A stretch of DNA of 64,000 nucleotides from Rhodococcus yunnanensis NBRC 103083 (GCF_001895005.1 NZ_BCXH01000014.1:1-64000), one strand, 5' to 3'. Shown: positions 33,534 through 43,222, counted from the stretch's first letter. Numbers and translations are program-made. Notes: generated by a model not told the origin, from the letters alone.

Positions 33534-33618
33534 TCTGTTACGGTGTGCTCATGACCGGCACGCACTTCGCACCGGTACCGATAGATCCACCGGTGCCTAT
33601 GGATCCAAGGAGCAGTTG

Positions 33619-34674
33619 ATGCGCTACGCCACTTTCGGACGACGCTCAGGCCTGCGGGTCTCCGAATTCGCCCTCGGCACTGGCAATTTCGGAACATCCT
33701 GGTCCAGCGGCACAGACGCCGCGGAAGCCCGCGGCATCTTCGACCGATTCGCCGAGGCCGGCGGAACGTTTCTCGACACCGCGGGCATGTATCAGGCGGG
33801 TGAGTCCGAGAAGATCCTCGGTGATCTGCTGGGCTCGGATCGCGGTCACTTCGTCGTCTCGACCAAGTACGGCGCCAGCGATACGGCCGAGCCCCATGTT
33901 TCCCTGACGGGTAGCGGACGTAAGAATCTACTCGCCTCGGTGGAGTCGAGCCTGAAACGGCTGGGCACCGACTACCTCGACCTGCTGTGGGTGCATTTTC
34001 CCGACGGGGTCACCCCGATCGACGAAATCGTGCGTGGCATGGACGATTTGGTGCGCTCCGGCAAGGTTCACCACGTCGCGTTGTCGAACTTCCCGGCCTG
34101 GCAGGTGTCGGCTGCGGCGACTCTGGCGGACCTGCGCGGATGGGCTCCGATTGTCGGAATCCAAACCGAGTACAGCCTGGTCGAACGCACCGCCGACCGC
34201 GAACTGTTGCCCATGGCCGAGAGCCTCGGCCTGGCGGTGAACCTGTGGTCGCCGCTGGCAGGTGGGCTGCTGACCGGCAAGTACCGCACCGGCGACACGG
34301 GCCGCGCGACCGATCCCGACCGCTTCGTCCTCCCGGAACACTCCGCCCAGCGCACCGTCGTCATCGACGAGGTGTTGGCCACCGCACAGGAGACGGGCGC
34401 CAACGCGGCGCAGGTGTCGATGGCCTGGCTGCGGGAACGCGGCGAACGGTCCGCTGCCACGCTCATCCCGATCGTCGGACCGCGCACGCTGGCTCAGCTC
34501 GATGACTATCTCGGTTCGCTCGACGTGACGTTGTCCGCCGAGCAGTACACGCGCCTCGACGAGGCCAGCGCTGTCGAACTCGGTGTCCCACACTGGATCA
34601 ATGCCCAGATCCGGCCGAACCTCCTGGGCGGTGCACCGGAGCGATTCGTCGGTCCGGTCACCCCGATCGCATGA
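33619..34674 (+). CDS. Aldo-keto reductase
   Basis: A 351-residue aldo-keto reductase. RRSGLRVSEFALGTGNFG, FLDTAGMYQAGESE, VVSTKYGAS and LLWVHFPDG hold the cofactor and catalytic tetrad region; LIPIVGPRTLAQLD is the phosphate-binding segment. ATG 33619 follows AAGGAG. The operator-like palindrome upstream suggests control by a TetR protein, perhaps the one at 35742, whose promoter region contains the same core. Confidence 0.87.
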   Translation: MRYATFGRRSGLRVSEFALGTGNFGTSWSSGTDAAEARGIFDRFAEAGGTFLDTAGMYQAGESEKILGDLLGSDRGHFVVSTKYGASDTAEPHVSLTGSGRKNLLASVESSLKRLGTDYLDLLWVHFPDGVTPIDEIVRGMDDLVRSGKVHHVALSNFPAWQVSAAATLADLRGWAPIVGIQTEYSLVERTADRELLPMAESLGLAVNLWSPLAGGLLTGKYRTGDTGRATDPDRFVLPEHSAQRTVVIDEVLATAQETGANAAQVSMAWLRERGERSAATLIPIVGPRTLAQLDDYLGSLDVTLSAEQYTRLDEASAVELGVPHWINAQIRPNLLGGAPERFVGPVTPIA

Positions 34675-34688
34675 TCACAGCGGCATCC

Positions 34689-34980
34689 GTGTCGACGCTG
34701 GACCCGCGGTGATGGTGGCTACTGGCCGTCACGTCCCTGGCGCAGCGCGTCATCCTTCTCGACATCACGATCGTCACGGTTGCCCTTCCGTCTGCCCAAG
34801 TGGCACTGAACATCTCGGACGCGAACCGGGAGTGGATCGTCACCGCGTACGCGATCACCTTCGGCGGCTTCCTGTTGCTGGGCGGCCGACTCGGTGACAC
34901 CTTCGGTCGACGTCACGTGTTCGTAGTGTTGTCGACGGTCGGCATCGATTCGAGCTTCGTCGGGGTCTTCGGTCGATTTC
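34689..34980 (+). pseudogene. Truncated DHA2-type MFS exporter
   Basis: From GTG 34689 the frame reads a short start, an in-frame TGA at codon 8, then WWLLAVTSLAQRVILLDITI, ALPSAQVALNISDANREW and GGFLLLGGRLGDTFGRR. This is the first two spans and motif A of EmrB/QacA-type drug exporters. Homology stops near 34970, where the sequence meets the end of the RibD/DHFR-like gene. About 80% of the transporter is missing. Confidence 0.8.
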
Positions 34981-34988
34981 GCACCTGT

Positions 34989-35579
34989 TCAGTTCGGCGA
35001 TCGGCGCACCCGATAGCGCAGGTGCAGCACCCGGTTGCCCTGCAGGGCAACCTCGGGATCCTCCAATAGATGTTGCGCGTGGACCGACCCGAAGTAGCGT
35101 TTGCCGGACCCGAACACGACGGGTGCGACGTCCATGCGTACCTCGTCGATCAGGCCTGCAGCGAGAACCTGGCCACCGACGTCGCCTGCGGCGACCTCGA
35201 CGACGCGGTCGCCGGCAAGCGCGCGGGCCTTGGCCACGGCGGACTCGATGCCGTCGACGAAATGAAACGGAGCCTCGGGGTCCCAGCCGTCGGGCTTCGG
35301 TCGGTGTGTCACGACCACGACGTGGTCGACACCGCCCGGAGGCTTTCCGTCCCAGCCTTCCGTCATGTCGAAGACGTGGCGGCCGACGATGGTCACCCCG
35401 ATCTGATCCCAGTACGGCCGGGTGTAGTTGTAGGACGACTGCGATACCTTCAACACGCCGCTCTCGTCCAACGGCACATCACCGCTGATCAACCAGTCGA
35501 ACAATGGCCCGGGCTGGTCGTTCTCGTCGGCGATGAAGCCGTCCACCGACACCGAGCCGTACATGACCGACTTGCCCAT
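34989..35579 (-). CDS. Dihydrofolate reductase / RibD C-terminal family protein
   Basis: A 196-residue NADPH-binding reductase of the RibD_C fold. VMYGSVSVDGFIADENDQPGP is the family start, GRHVFDMTEGW and VEVAAGDVGGQVLAAGLIDEV the cofactor and dimer segments. Relatives are mostly stand-alone reductases of unknown substrate. The start is ATG 35579 after AGGGGGC. It is divergent from the TetR gene at 35742; the region between carries a TCCGTTCGGA core. Its 3' end abuts the broken exporter. Confidence 0.82.
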   Translation of the reverse strand: MGKSVMYGSVSVDGFIADENDQPGPLFDWLISGDVPLDESGVLKVSQSSYNYTRPYWDQIGVTIVGRHVFDMTEGWDGKPPGGVDHVVVVTHRPKPDGWDPEAPFHFVDGIESAVAKARALAGDRVVEVAAGDVGGQVLAAGLIDEVRMDVAPVVFGSGKRYFGSVHAQHLLEDPEVALQGNRVLHLRYRVRRSPN

Positions 35580-35624
35580 CGTGCGCCCCCTGCGTTTGGA
35601 TGCCCCCAAAGTAGCGTGTTGATT

Positions 35625-35634
35625 TCCGTTCGGA
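35625..35634. promoter_or_regulatory. Palindromic TCCGTTCGGA core
   Basis: Perfect 10-bp palindrome in the divergent region between the reductase (35579) and TetR (35742) genes. The same core is in the regions upstream of 33619 and between 45711 and 45880. A further CTTTCGGAGC lies near 35683. Confidence 0.5.
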
Positions 35635-35741
35635 CAGTGTCGGCCGAATACGCGCGCGCAGTTGAACGGAGCAAACGTCTCCTTTCGGAGCGCGTCACTC
35701 CTCATGGAGTGTGGTCATCCGATTCGAGCTATGGTGTGTAC

Positions 35742-36350
35742 ATGACGATCGCCGAGGACGAGGCACCGAAAGAACGTGCAGACTCGCGGCGTAAGCGCCT
35801 GCGACTGATCGAGGCCACACGCGCGGCAATAGCCGAGCATGGACTTGCGGCGTCGACGACCGACATCACCGAACGCGCGGAGGTAGGCGTCGGCACACTG
35901 TATCGGCGTTTCGGATCCAAGGAAGCGCTGGTAGCCGACGTGCTGCTCGATGGCCTCGCGGAAATCGAGGCATGGGCAACTGCAGCGCTGGAGGATCCCG
36001 ATCCATGGGCGGGCCTGTCCGATTTTCTCTACGCCTTCACCGAAGCTCAGCTGAACAATCTCGGTCTCGCCGAGTTCACCAGCGGCAATACTCAAAAGCT
36101 CCCCACCGAGGTCATCGAACGCAACGCGGTGCTCGCCGATCTCATCGACCGAATCGTGCGACGGGCCCAGGACCAGGGCACGTTGCGCGACGACGTGACG
36201 TGGCGGGACATCGTGTTGATCTCCCTCGCTCCGATCGGCGGGGACGAATGCCTGGGAGCCAGAAGAGGCAAGAGTCAGTGGCGACGAACAATTGCCATTG
36301 CCCTGGACGGCCTCCGTACCCCCACCAAAGGCGTCCTGCCCCCGGAGTGA
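35742..36350 (+). CDS. TetR-family transcriptional regulator
   Basis: A 202-residue TetR repressor. I use ATG 35742, where homology begins, although the frame is open much further upstream. The HTH spans residues 20-65 (LIEATRAAIAEHGLAASTTD, GTLYRRFGSKEAL). The C-terminal part resembles the SbtR/TetR_C_33 type. Next to a broken drug exporter, it probably once controlled that gene. The shared palindromic core suggests a present role over the reductase at 34989 and perhaps the aldo-keto reductase at 33619. Confidence 0.83.
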   Translation: MTIAEDEAPKERADSRRKRLRLIEATRAAIAEHGLAASTTDITERAEVGVGTLYRRFGSKEALVADVLLDGLAEIEAWATAALEDPDPWAGLSDFLYAFTEAQLNNLGLAEFTSGNTQKLPTEVIERNAVLADLIDRIVRRAQDQGTLRDDVTWRDIVLISLAPIGGDECLGARRGKSQWRRTIAIALDGLRTPTKGVLPPE

Positions 36351-36351
36351 C

Positions 36352-36573
36352 GTGCGGAGTGACCTGGTGCTGGCTGTCCCGTTCGCGCTCGAGTCCGCGA
36401 CCAGGATACCGAAGATCGCGGAGCGGTTCGGAACGTTCGTCTCACCGATTCAATTGCCCGCGTGGATCACCACTGCATTACTCGTCGCCGGGATTCTCGC
36501 TGCCGTCGAACGAGCTCTCACGCTGCGCCGCAACAAGATTCTGGACGTGGAGACGGTCTGGACGGCCTTCTAG
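36352..36573 (+). CDS. Possible small membrane protein or gene remnant
   Basis: A 73-codon frame from GTG 36352, one base after the TetR stop. It has one clear hydrophobic segment (PAWITTALLVAGILAAVE) and a basic end (LTLRRNKIL). No family recognised and no good ribosome binding site. It could be translated by coupling to the TetR gene or be the tail of a lost membrane protein. Confidence 0.35.
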   Translation: MRSDLVLAVPFALESATRIPKIAERFGTFVSPIQLPAWITTALLVAGILAAVERALTLRRNKILDVETVWTAF

Positions 36574-36603
36574 CGCCGTCCGCCGCATCCACAAGAGAAC
36601 GGT

Positions 36604-37836
36604 TCAGCGCGTTGCGACTCGAAACGACTGCTCGGCAGTGTCGATCACGTTCAGTTGCGCAATGATCTCTTTGGGGCTCGACTCGCCGACCACTTTCTGC
36701 AGTAGCGGAGTCCGGTCCAGAATCTGATCACGCAGGATCTGCAGCGGTGCAGGTGAATGGTGGAACATCTTGCCCAGAAAATAGGCTTGCTGCGATTGTC
36801 GGGCCGTATGTGGCCTGCGGGGCGTCTCGTAGGCCACCAGTGCTGCTTCGACGGCGTGCTGTTCCGTCAGGTCGACGCCGGCGAGTCGTCGTCCGAGGAA
36901 GTACCCGTCCTCGGTCGCCATCCCGGCTCCGTACGCCGCGTAGGGAGATGTCGGGTGGGCTGCGTCCCCGACGAGGGTGACGCGGCCCGACGACCACTTC
37001 TTCAACGGCTTCCGGTCGCGGATCGGCCAGCGCTGCACGGTGTTCGGATCGGTAGCTGCGACCAGTTCCGGCAGCGGTGAAGAGAACTCGCGAGCCAGCT
37101 TCGTGGCGTCGTCGTACAGATTTCCCGAGTATTCCGTCGAGGCGTCGTGTGCCTCGAGAACCCACCACTGGAAGCCGCTTCGGCCCTTGCTGCGTATCGA
37201 TGTCCATGCACCCTGCACGGTACGACTGTGCGACAAGATGCACAGTCCCGCCTGTGCGCCGGTGTTCTCGGAGAAGGTGAAGCCACCGAAGATGTGGAGA
37301 TTGTGTTCACGCTTGGGTTTCTCACCCCACAGGCTGCGCCGGACCATCGAATCGATCCCGTCTGCGCCGACCAGGACGTCGACATGCTCGACGCTGCCAT
37401 CGGTCATCGACAGCCGCACGCCGTCGCCGTCCTGTTCGAAGCTGTCGACACCGCGATCGACTTGAAGGACGCCGTCCGGTAGCGCGTCGACGAGCCGCTC
37501 GTACAGATCAGGACGCAGCAATCCGATGAAGCCACCACCGTAGTCTCGAATTATCTCTTCCGGCAGATCTACCCGAACCCGGCGTTTTCCGGCGGCACTG
37601 CGGAATTCGGTGTAGCAGGGCGACCCCAGATCGTCGGTATCGACGCCCATGAGAGCCAGTGCCTTGATGGGTGGCGGCCACAGATTGAGAATGTTTCCGG
37701 CCGGTCGCGCTTGCTTGTACCGCTCCAGCAGAATGACCTCGTGCCCTGCCTGGTGGACGGACAGTGCCGTGGCCATGCCCGCGGGCCCGGCCCCGATGAC
37801 AGCGACGCGTCCACGAGCGGTCGATGGTTGTGCCAT
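36604..37836 (-). CDS. Class A FAD-dependent monooxygenase
   Basis: A 410-residue aromatic-hydroxylase type flavoprotein. VAVIGAGPAGMATALSVHQAG is the FAD Rossmann motif, VDVLVGADGIDSMVRR the DG motif and GRVTLVGDAAHPTSPYAAYG the GD motif, all intact. It starts at ATG 37836 behind AAGGACT. Such enzymes hydroxylate phenols or aromatic acids with NAD(P)H and O2. It is divergent from the ring-cleavage operon at 38121 and shares its 284-bp promoter region, so it probably supplies a hydroxylated substrate to it. Confidence 0.87.
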   Translation of the reverse strand: MAQPSTARGRVAVIGAGPAGMATALSVHQAGHEVILLERYKQARPAGNILNLWPPPIKALALMGVDTDDLGSPCYTEFRSAAGKRRVRVDLPEEIIRDYGGGFIGLLRPDLYERLVDALPDGVLQVDRGVDSFEQDGDGVRLSMTDGSVEHVDVLVGADGIDSMVRRSLWGEKPKREHNLHIFGGFTFSENTGAQAGLCILSHSRTVQGAWTSIRSKGRSGFQWWVLEAHDASTEYSGNLYDDATKLAREFSSPLPELVAATDPNTVQRWPIRDRKPLKKWSSGRVTLVGDAAHPTSPYAAYGAGMATEDGYFLGRRLAGVDLTEQHAVEAALVAYETPRRPHTARQSQQAYFLGKMFHHSPAPLQILRDQILDRTPLLQKVVGESSPKEIIAQLNVIDTAEQSFRVATR

Positions 37837-38120
37837 TGTGCAGTCCTTTGTTTGCGGTCGTCTTCGACGAGATCGTGCAGCAGATCGACGAAACGTTGAA
37901 TGCTGGTGTGCAAGAGAGCTGGAGGGCATCGAACGGCAGCCGCCGCGGATGCGCGAAGGAGCAACAGCGTCGCCACACCGTAGCGTGCGCCGCGCAGTCG
38001 ACAGTACATTTCTGATCACCATCTGACGCCTACCGTTTCCGCGGACGACCGCGTACAGGCGTGAGCAGCGGCTATAGATGCGACGGATAGCCCGCATCAG
38101 CAATTGCGCTTTGACTGACA

Positions 38121-39164
38121 GTGACGATGCAGGCAGTGTCGTCGGCATCACATCCCGTCGACGAAAGTAAGTCACCAGTGGATACTGCCTCCTTGCCCGT
38201 CCCTGCCTTCGCACTCGGCACCGTCGCCGTACACGGTGTCAACAGAGCGGTGGTCCTCGCGGGCGACCATGTGCTGCAGATCGATTCGATTGCGGACGGG
38301 CTCGGGCTGAGCGCCCCGGTCACGGTGCGCGACATCCTCGACGAGTGGGAGCGGCTTCTTCCTGCACTACGCGACGCTGCTCGATCCGAGGACGGGGAAT
38401 GGGTTGCGCTGGCAGAGGTGACGGTGACGGCACCCGTCGAACCTCGCCAGATTCTTCAAGCCGGTGCGAACTACCGCACACATGTCATCGACTTGGCGGT
38501 CAAACACACCGACATCGCAAAGGGAAGGTCGGAACAGCAGATTCGGGACGAGACCGCCGCCATGATGGACAAGCGTGCCGCAGAGGGTGACCCGTACTTC
38601 TTCATCGGGCTGCCGTCCGCCGTCACCGGTCCGTACGACGTCGTCACCCTGCCCGCGGGAACCCGCAAGAACGACTGGGAGCTCGAGCTCGTCGCCGTCG
38701 TCGGCGCCCGCGCTTTTCAGCTCACGCGCGAGGAGGCCCTGGGCGCAATTGCCGGGTACACCATCGCCAATGACCTGACCACGCGCGAACTCGTGTTCCG
38801 AGCCGACATGCCGGAGATCGGCACCGACTGGTTACGGGCGAAGAACGCGCCGGGTTTCCTCCCACTCGGGCCGTGGATCGTGCCGAAGGAAGACGCAGGC
38901 GAGGTGGCCGAGATGCGGTTGACCCTCGAGCTCGACGACAAGGCGATGCAGGACGAGTCCACCAAGGACATGCTGTTCGATGTGGCTGCGCTGGTCTCGG
39001 CAGTCTCACAGACGGTGCAGTTGCTTCCGGGAGATCTGATCCTGACCGGCAGTCCGGCCGGCAACGGTATGCACTGGGGCAGATTGCTGCGCGACGGCGA
39101 CGTCATGACCTCGACCATCACCGGGCTGGGGTACCAGCAGACGCCCGTGGTGGCGTCGTCATGA
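38121..39164 (+). CDS. Fumarylacetoacetate hydrolase-family protein
   Basis: A 347-residue FAH-fold protein, first gene of a six-gene catabolic operon. ILQAGANYRTHVIDL, a DWELELVAVVG metal-binding strand, GYTIANDLTTRE, and LLPGDLILTGSPAGNG are characteristic. Members hydrolyse acylpyruvates or hydrate/decarboxylate 2-oxo-dienoates. Start is GTG 38121 or ATG 38127 two codons on; neither has a clear ribosome binding site, so a leaderless message is possible. The stop overlaps the next gene (ATGA). A second family member at 42239 implies two successive steps. Confidence 0.85.
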   Translation: MTMQAVSSASHPVDESKSPVDTASLPVPAFALGTVAVHGVNRAVVLAGDHVLQIDSIADGLGLSAPVTVRDILDEWERLLPALRDAARSEDGEWVALAEVTVTAPVEPRQILQAGANYRTHVIDLAVKHTDIAKGRSEQQIRDETAAMMDKRAAEGDPYFFIGLPSAVTGPYDVVTLPAGTRKNDWELELVAVVGARAFQLTREEALGAIAGYTIANDLTTRELVFRADMPEIGTDWLRAKNAPGFLPLGPWIVPKEDAGEVAEMRLTLELDDKAMQDESTKDMLFDVAALVSAVSQTVQLLPGDLILTGSPAGNGMHWGRLLRDGDVMTSTITGLGYQQTPVVASS

Positions 39165-40285
39165 CCTCGGTGCTCGTGATCGGTGCTGGTCTGGCGGGCT
39201 GCGCCGCGGCCATCGCGTTCGCCGAGGGCGGTGCCTCGGTGTCGATCGTCGAGAAGTCGCCCCGCGACAGCCTGACCGGGTCGGGTATCACACTGCAAGG
39301 CAATGCTCTTCGTGTCCTACGAAGGCTCGGAGTGCTACAGAAGGTACTGGACCGCGGCTATCCGTTCGACTCGCTGGGCATACGAGCGCCCGATGCCGAC
39401 GCAACATTGTTGGTCGAGATCGCCGATGCCCGAACGGGCGGTGCCGATCTGCCTGCCGGCATGGGAATGGAACGGCCGGTGCTCGCCTCGATTCTGCGCA
39501 GTGCAGCCGAAGAGGCCGGTGCGAGCATCGAATTCGAGGTTGTGCCCACCGAGTTGAGTCCGCACCCGGCGGGTGTGACCGTCGGCTTCTCCGACGGTTC
39601 GACGAGAAACTTCGATCTGGTGATAGGTGCCGACGGTGTGCGGTCGTGGACTCGTCGCACCGTCGGTGTCGATCTCGATCCCCGTCCCACCGGACTGGGA
39701 ATCTGGCGAGTGTTGGGCTCTCGTCCCGGAGGCATCACTCGGACCGAAATCTGCTACGGGGGTCCGGGTTACCTTGCCGGATACTGCCCGACCGGAGACA
39801 CATCGTCCTACGCCTACATCGTCGAGGACGCACAGGATCGTTCCGCTCAGACACCGCAGGAACGCCTCGCGGTGATGACCGGCCTCGCCGGGAAGTATCA
39901 CGGCGTCTGGAAAGAGATCACTGCCGAACTGACCGATCCGGACGCAATCAACTACACCTGGTTCGAGACCCATGTTCTCGACGGCCCGTGGCATCGCGGC
40001 CGCATCGTGCTGATCGGGGATGCAGCACACAGCTGCCCTCCGACCGTCGCGCAGGGTGGTGCTCAGGCACTGGAGGACGCGGTTGTGCTCGCCGACATGG
40101 TTCTGGGCTCGGAGAGAATCGACGACGCCCTGCTCGACGCCTATGCCGCCCGTCGGCTTCCGCGTGTCCGCGCGGTCGTCGAAGCGTCCGTGCAGATCTC
40201 GGATTGGATGCGCGAACGCGATCCCGCGGCCGACATCCCTGGTGTGATGGGCCGCGTGGCAGCTCTGGTCAGCGAGACGCCGTGA
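39161..40285 (+). CDS. Class A FAD-dependent monooxygenase
   Basis: A 374-residue flavoprotein hydroxylase. VLVIGAGLAGCAAAIAFAEGG is the FAD motif, DLVIGADGVRSWTRR the DG motif and GRIVLIGDAAHSCPPTVAQGG the GD motif. Different from the enzyme at 36604, so two hydroxylations are possible. Starts and stops both overlap neighbours. It probably hydroxylates an aromatic acid or phenol before ring cleavage. Confidence 0.87.
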   Translation: MTSVLVIGAGLAGCAAAIAFAEGGASVSIVEKSPRDSLTGSGITLQGNALRVLRRLGVLQKVLDRGYPFDSLGIRAPDADATLLVEIADARTGGADLPAGMGMERPVLASILRSAAEEAGASIEFEVVPTELSPHPAGVTVGFSDGSTRNFDLVIGADGVRSWTRRTVGVDLDPRPTGLGIWRVLGSRPGGITRTEICYGGPGYLAGYCPTGDTSSYAYIVEDAQDRSAQTPQERLAVMTGLAGKYHGVWKEITAELTDPDAINYTWFETHVLDGPWHRGRIVLIGDAAHSCPPTVAQGGAQALEDAVVLADMVLGSERIDDALLDAYAARRLPRVRAVVEASVQISDWMRERDPAADIPGVMGRVAALVSETP

Positions 40286-41307
40286 ACGCGCCGATCGTGG
40301 ATGTGCACGCCCACGCGCTGATTCCCGAAATCGAGGCCGTCGTCGCCGGGCAGCCGGGGCTCGATGCGCACCGTGAGTTGGATGCACTACGCAACGGTGC
40401 CGAATCGGCTGCCGTGTCCGGGAAGATGGTCGCGGCACGGATTCCGCAACTGACCGACCTCGACCGTCGTCTCGCAGACATGGATGCGGCCGGTGTCGAC
40501 GTGCAGGTGGTGTCGGCGTCGCCCTCGCAATACCACTACTGGGCTGACCGCGAGCTCGCTGACATCGTGACGAGCAGCGCCAATCGGGCACTGGCCGCCC
40601 TGGTTGCGGAGGAGCCGTCCAGGCTGGTCGGACTCGGTCTCGTGCCGCTGCAGCACCCGGATCGGATGGTCTCGGCTCTCGACGACGCGGTGCTGACCTG
40701 TGGACTTTCCGGCGTCGAGATCTCGTCGTTCGCGCCGGGCGTCGAACTGTCGGACGAGCGTCTCGAGCCGTTCTGGGCGCGGGCCGCCGAGCTGGGTGCC
40801 GTGGTGTTCCTGCATCCGTTCGGCTGCTCGCTCGACACGCGGCTCGATCGTTTCTACCTTGCGAACACCGTCGGTCAGCCGGTCGAGAACGCGGTAGCGC
40901 TGTCGCACATCGTGTTCGGTGGTGTGCTCGACAGACACCCCACTCTGAAACTGCTCGCGGCCCACGGCGGTGGTTATCTGCCCACCTATCTGGGCCGTTC
41001 GGATCATGCGTGGGAGGTTCGTCCCGAGGCGCGAGGTTGTCTCGATCGTCCGAGCAGTTACCTGACGCGAATCACCTTCGACTCGCTGGTGCACGGCACC
41101 GGCGCGCTGGCTGCCCTCGTCTCAGCAGTCGGTCAGGAGTCGGTCGTACTGGGATCGGACTATCCATTCGACATGGGCAACACCGACCCGGTCGGAGAAG
41201 TGCGCCGTGCCGATCTCGGGGATCGCGCGACCCGATCCATCCTTGGCGCCAACGCCGTTCGCCTGAATTTGTCCGCATCTGCAGCAGGAACAGGAGCCAC
41301 TCCATGA
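40282..41307 (+). CDS. ACMSD-type amidohydrolase (probable decarboxylase)
   Basis: A 341-residue amidohydrolase-2 family protein from GTG 40282. DVHAHALIPE gives the first metal His pair, HPFGCS and AAHGGGYLP further His, and LGSDYPFDMG the metal Asp. This subgroup contains 2-amino-3-carboxymuconate semialdehyde, gamma-resorcylate and 5-carboxyvanillate decarboxylases. In this operon it could remove CO2 from a hydroxylated aromatic acid or from a ring-fission product. Four-base overlaps at both ends. Confidence 0.85.
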   Translation: MNAPIVDVHAHALIPEIEAVVAGQPGLDAHRELDALRNGAESAAVSGKMVAARIPQLTDLDRRLADMDAAGVDVQVVSASPSQYHYWADRELADIVTSSANRALAALVAEEPSRLVGLGLVPLQHPDRMVSALDDAVLTCGLSGVEISSFAPGVELSDERLEPFWARAAELGAVVFLHPFGCSLDTRLDRFYLANTVGQPVENAVALSHIVFGGVLDRHPTLKLLAAHGGGYLPTYLGRSDHAWEVRPEARGCLDRPSSYLTRITFDSLVHGTGALAALVSAVGQESVVLGSDYPFDMGNTDPVGEVRRADLGDRATRSILGANAVRLNLSASAAGTGATP

Positions 41308-42242
41308 GTAGATTCGCGTTCACACACCTTCGCCATGTCGATCTCGCAGTACCCGACTATCGGAAACAACTCGACTTCTACACCCAGCAGTGGGGCCTGA
41401 CCAACGTCGGAACCGACGGCGACGTCACGTATCTCGCAGCCGAGGGCTCACCAGAGCAGTACGTGGTCCGCATCAGGAACAGTGCGGAGAAACGACTCGA
41501 TCTGGTGTCCTTCGGAATGTCCGACGCCGCGGCCGTCGACGCGTTGGCCGAACGGCTCGGTGTGGGCGGGGTAACGCTGATCGGCGAGCCGAACACGCTC
41601 CAGACGATGGGGGGCGGCTACGGATTTCGGTTCTTCGACCTCGACGGCCGGACGGTCGAGGTGTCCAGCGACGTTGCGGTGCGTGAACACCGCAAGGTCG
41701 AGGAAGGCGAGTCGATACCGGTCAAACTGTCGCACGTGGTGCTGAACTCGCCCAACCCGGAGGCGACAGTGGCGTACTACGACAAGTGGTTCGGCTTCTC
41801 GTTGTCCGATACTTTGACGCATCCGCACATGGGCGAGATGATGTGGTTTCTGCGAACCAATCCGCAGCATCACAGTGTGGCCATTGCGCGCGGGCCGCAC
41901 GTGTCGTTGCACCACGCATCGTTCGAACTCCGCGGACTCGACGAGTACATGCGGGGCACGGGCAAGATGCTCAGGGCGGGAGTGGAGAAGATCTGGGGCC
42001 CGGGGCGTCACAAGGCGGGGAACAACACGTTCTCCTACTTCCTCGATCCCAATGGCAACACGATGGAATACACAACGGAGCTGGAATCGATCGACGAGGA
42101 CACCTGGCATCCGCACCTGCTCGACATGTCCGCTCCCGAGGTGGCGGATCAGTGGGGAACCGCGAACGCGATGAACGAGTTCGTCGCAGCGAAATCGTTC
42201 AACGACCCCGACAAGGGCCTGTTCGTGGCGCCGCCGGTATGA
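41304..42242 (+). CDS. Extradiol ring-cleavage dioxygenase (VOC, type I)
   Basis: A 312-residue two-domain vicinal oxygen chelate protein. The C-terminal domain carries the metal triad: His in LSHVVLNSP, His in VSLHHASFEL and Glu in NTMEYTTEL, as in catechol 2,3-dioxygenases. RHVDLAV marks the N-terminal, non-catalytic domain. It should cleave a catechol or hydroxy-aromatic next to the hydroxyls using Fe(II) and O2. It is at the centre of the operon, overlapping both neighbours. Confidence 0.88.
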   Translation: MSRFAFTHLRHVDLAVPDYRKQLDFYTQQWGLTNVGTDGDVTYLAAEGSPEQYVVRIRNSAEKRLDLVSFGMSDAAAVDALAERLGVGGVTLIGEPNTLQTMGGGYGFRFFDLDGRTVEVSSDVAVREHRKVEEGESIPVKLSHVVLNSPNPEATVAYYDKWFGFSLSDTLTHPHMGEMMWFLRTNPQHHSVAIARGPHVSLHHASFELRGLDEYMRGTGKMLRAGVEKIWGPGRHKAGNNTFSYFLDPNGNTMEYTTELESIDEDTWHPHLLDMSAPEVADQWGTANAMNEFVAAKSFNDPDKGLFVAPPV

Positions 42243-43222
42243 AGTTCGCAACGTGTCTGCACGCAGGAGCCGAGAAGAGCGGCGTCGTGAGCGGCCGGAC
42301 CGTGCACTTCCTCGACGGTACGATGCGCGAGTTGATCGACGCCGGTCTGCGCCATGCCCTGGATCTTGCGGACGAGGCGCTGCAGCACGACGGAACCGAC
42401 TTGTCGGACGTGCAGCTTCGTGCCCCACTGCAGCCGTCGACGATGCGCGATTTCGTGGCGTTCGAAGAACACGTCGAGGGAGTTCGGCGCAGTGTCGATG
42501 GGCAGGAGGGCGTCGTCGACGCATGGTACGAGGCCCCGCGGTTCTACTTCACCAATCCGTACACCGTCACCGGGCCCGACGAGGTGATTCGGCCTCCTGC
42601 TCTGTGCCAGGCACTCGACTTCGAGCTCGAGGTCGCGGCGGTGATCGGCAAGGCCGGATCCAACGTCACGGTCGAGGCTGCGTCCGACCACATCTTCGGA
42701 TACACCATTCTGAACGACTGGTCGGCGCGGGACATACAGCGTCGCGAGATGCAGGTGAGCCTCGGCCCGTCGAAGGGCAAGGACTTCGCGAACACGTTGG
42801 GGCCGTGGATCGTGACCGCGGACGAGTTCGAGAATCGCCGCGACGCAGACGGATTCATCGATATCGAGTGCACCGTCGACGTCAACGGAGCGCGCATCGG
42901 CCGCGACTCGTTGGCGAACATGGGATGGACCTTCGAGGCGTTGGTCGCGTACGCCTCGCGTGATTCGTACGTACACACCGGTGACGTGCTGGGAAGCGGA
43001 ACGATCGGGAACGGAGGGTGCCTGGCGGAGCTGTGGGGAAGGTCGGGAGAGCAGTCGCCGCCGCCCCTGCACTCTGGAGACGTGGTCACCATGACGGTGG
43101 AGGGGATCGGAACGCTGAGCAACGTTGTCGGACAGTCCACTCCGGCCCCGCCGGTACCTGCAGCACGTCGGAGCGATCACAGCGCCATTCGTAATGCACG
43201 GCGGATTCCGAGTCCGAATTGA
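42239..43222 (+). CDS. Fumarylacetoacetate hydrolase-family protein
   Basis: A 327-residue FAH-type hydrolase. MRDFVAFEEHVEGVRRS, WYEAPRFYFTNPYTVTGP, DFELEVAAVIG (metal acid residues) and GYTILNDWSARDIQRREM are the typical signatures of the acylpyruvase group, followed by GNGGCLAELWGR. It probably hydrolyses the C-C bond of the ring-fission product or an acylpyruvate. It overlaps the dioxygenase stop by four bases, which supports a direct role after ring cleavage. Confidence 0.87.
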   Translation: MKFATCLHAGAEKSGVVSGRTVHFLDGTMRELIDAGLRHALDLADEALQHDGTDLSDVQLRAPLQPSTMRDFVAFEEHVEGVRRSVDGQEGVVDAWYEAPRFYFTNPYTVTGPDEVIRPPALCQALDFELEVAAVIGKAGSNVTVEAASDHIFGYTILNDWSARDIQRREMQVSLGPSKGKDFANTLGPWIVTADEFENRRDADGFIDIECTVDVNGARIGRDSLANMGWTFEALVAYASRDSYVHTGDVLGSGTIGNGGCLAELWGRSGEQSPPPLHSGDVVTMTVEGIGTLSNVVGQSTPAPPVPAARRSDHSAIRNARRIPSPN

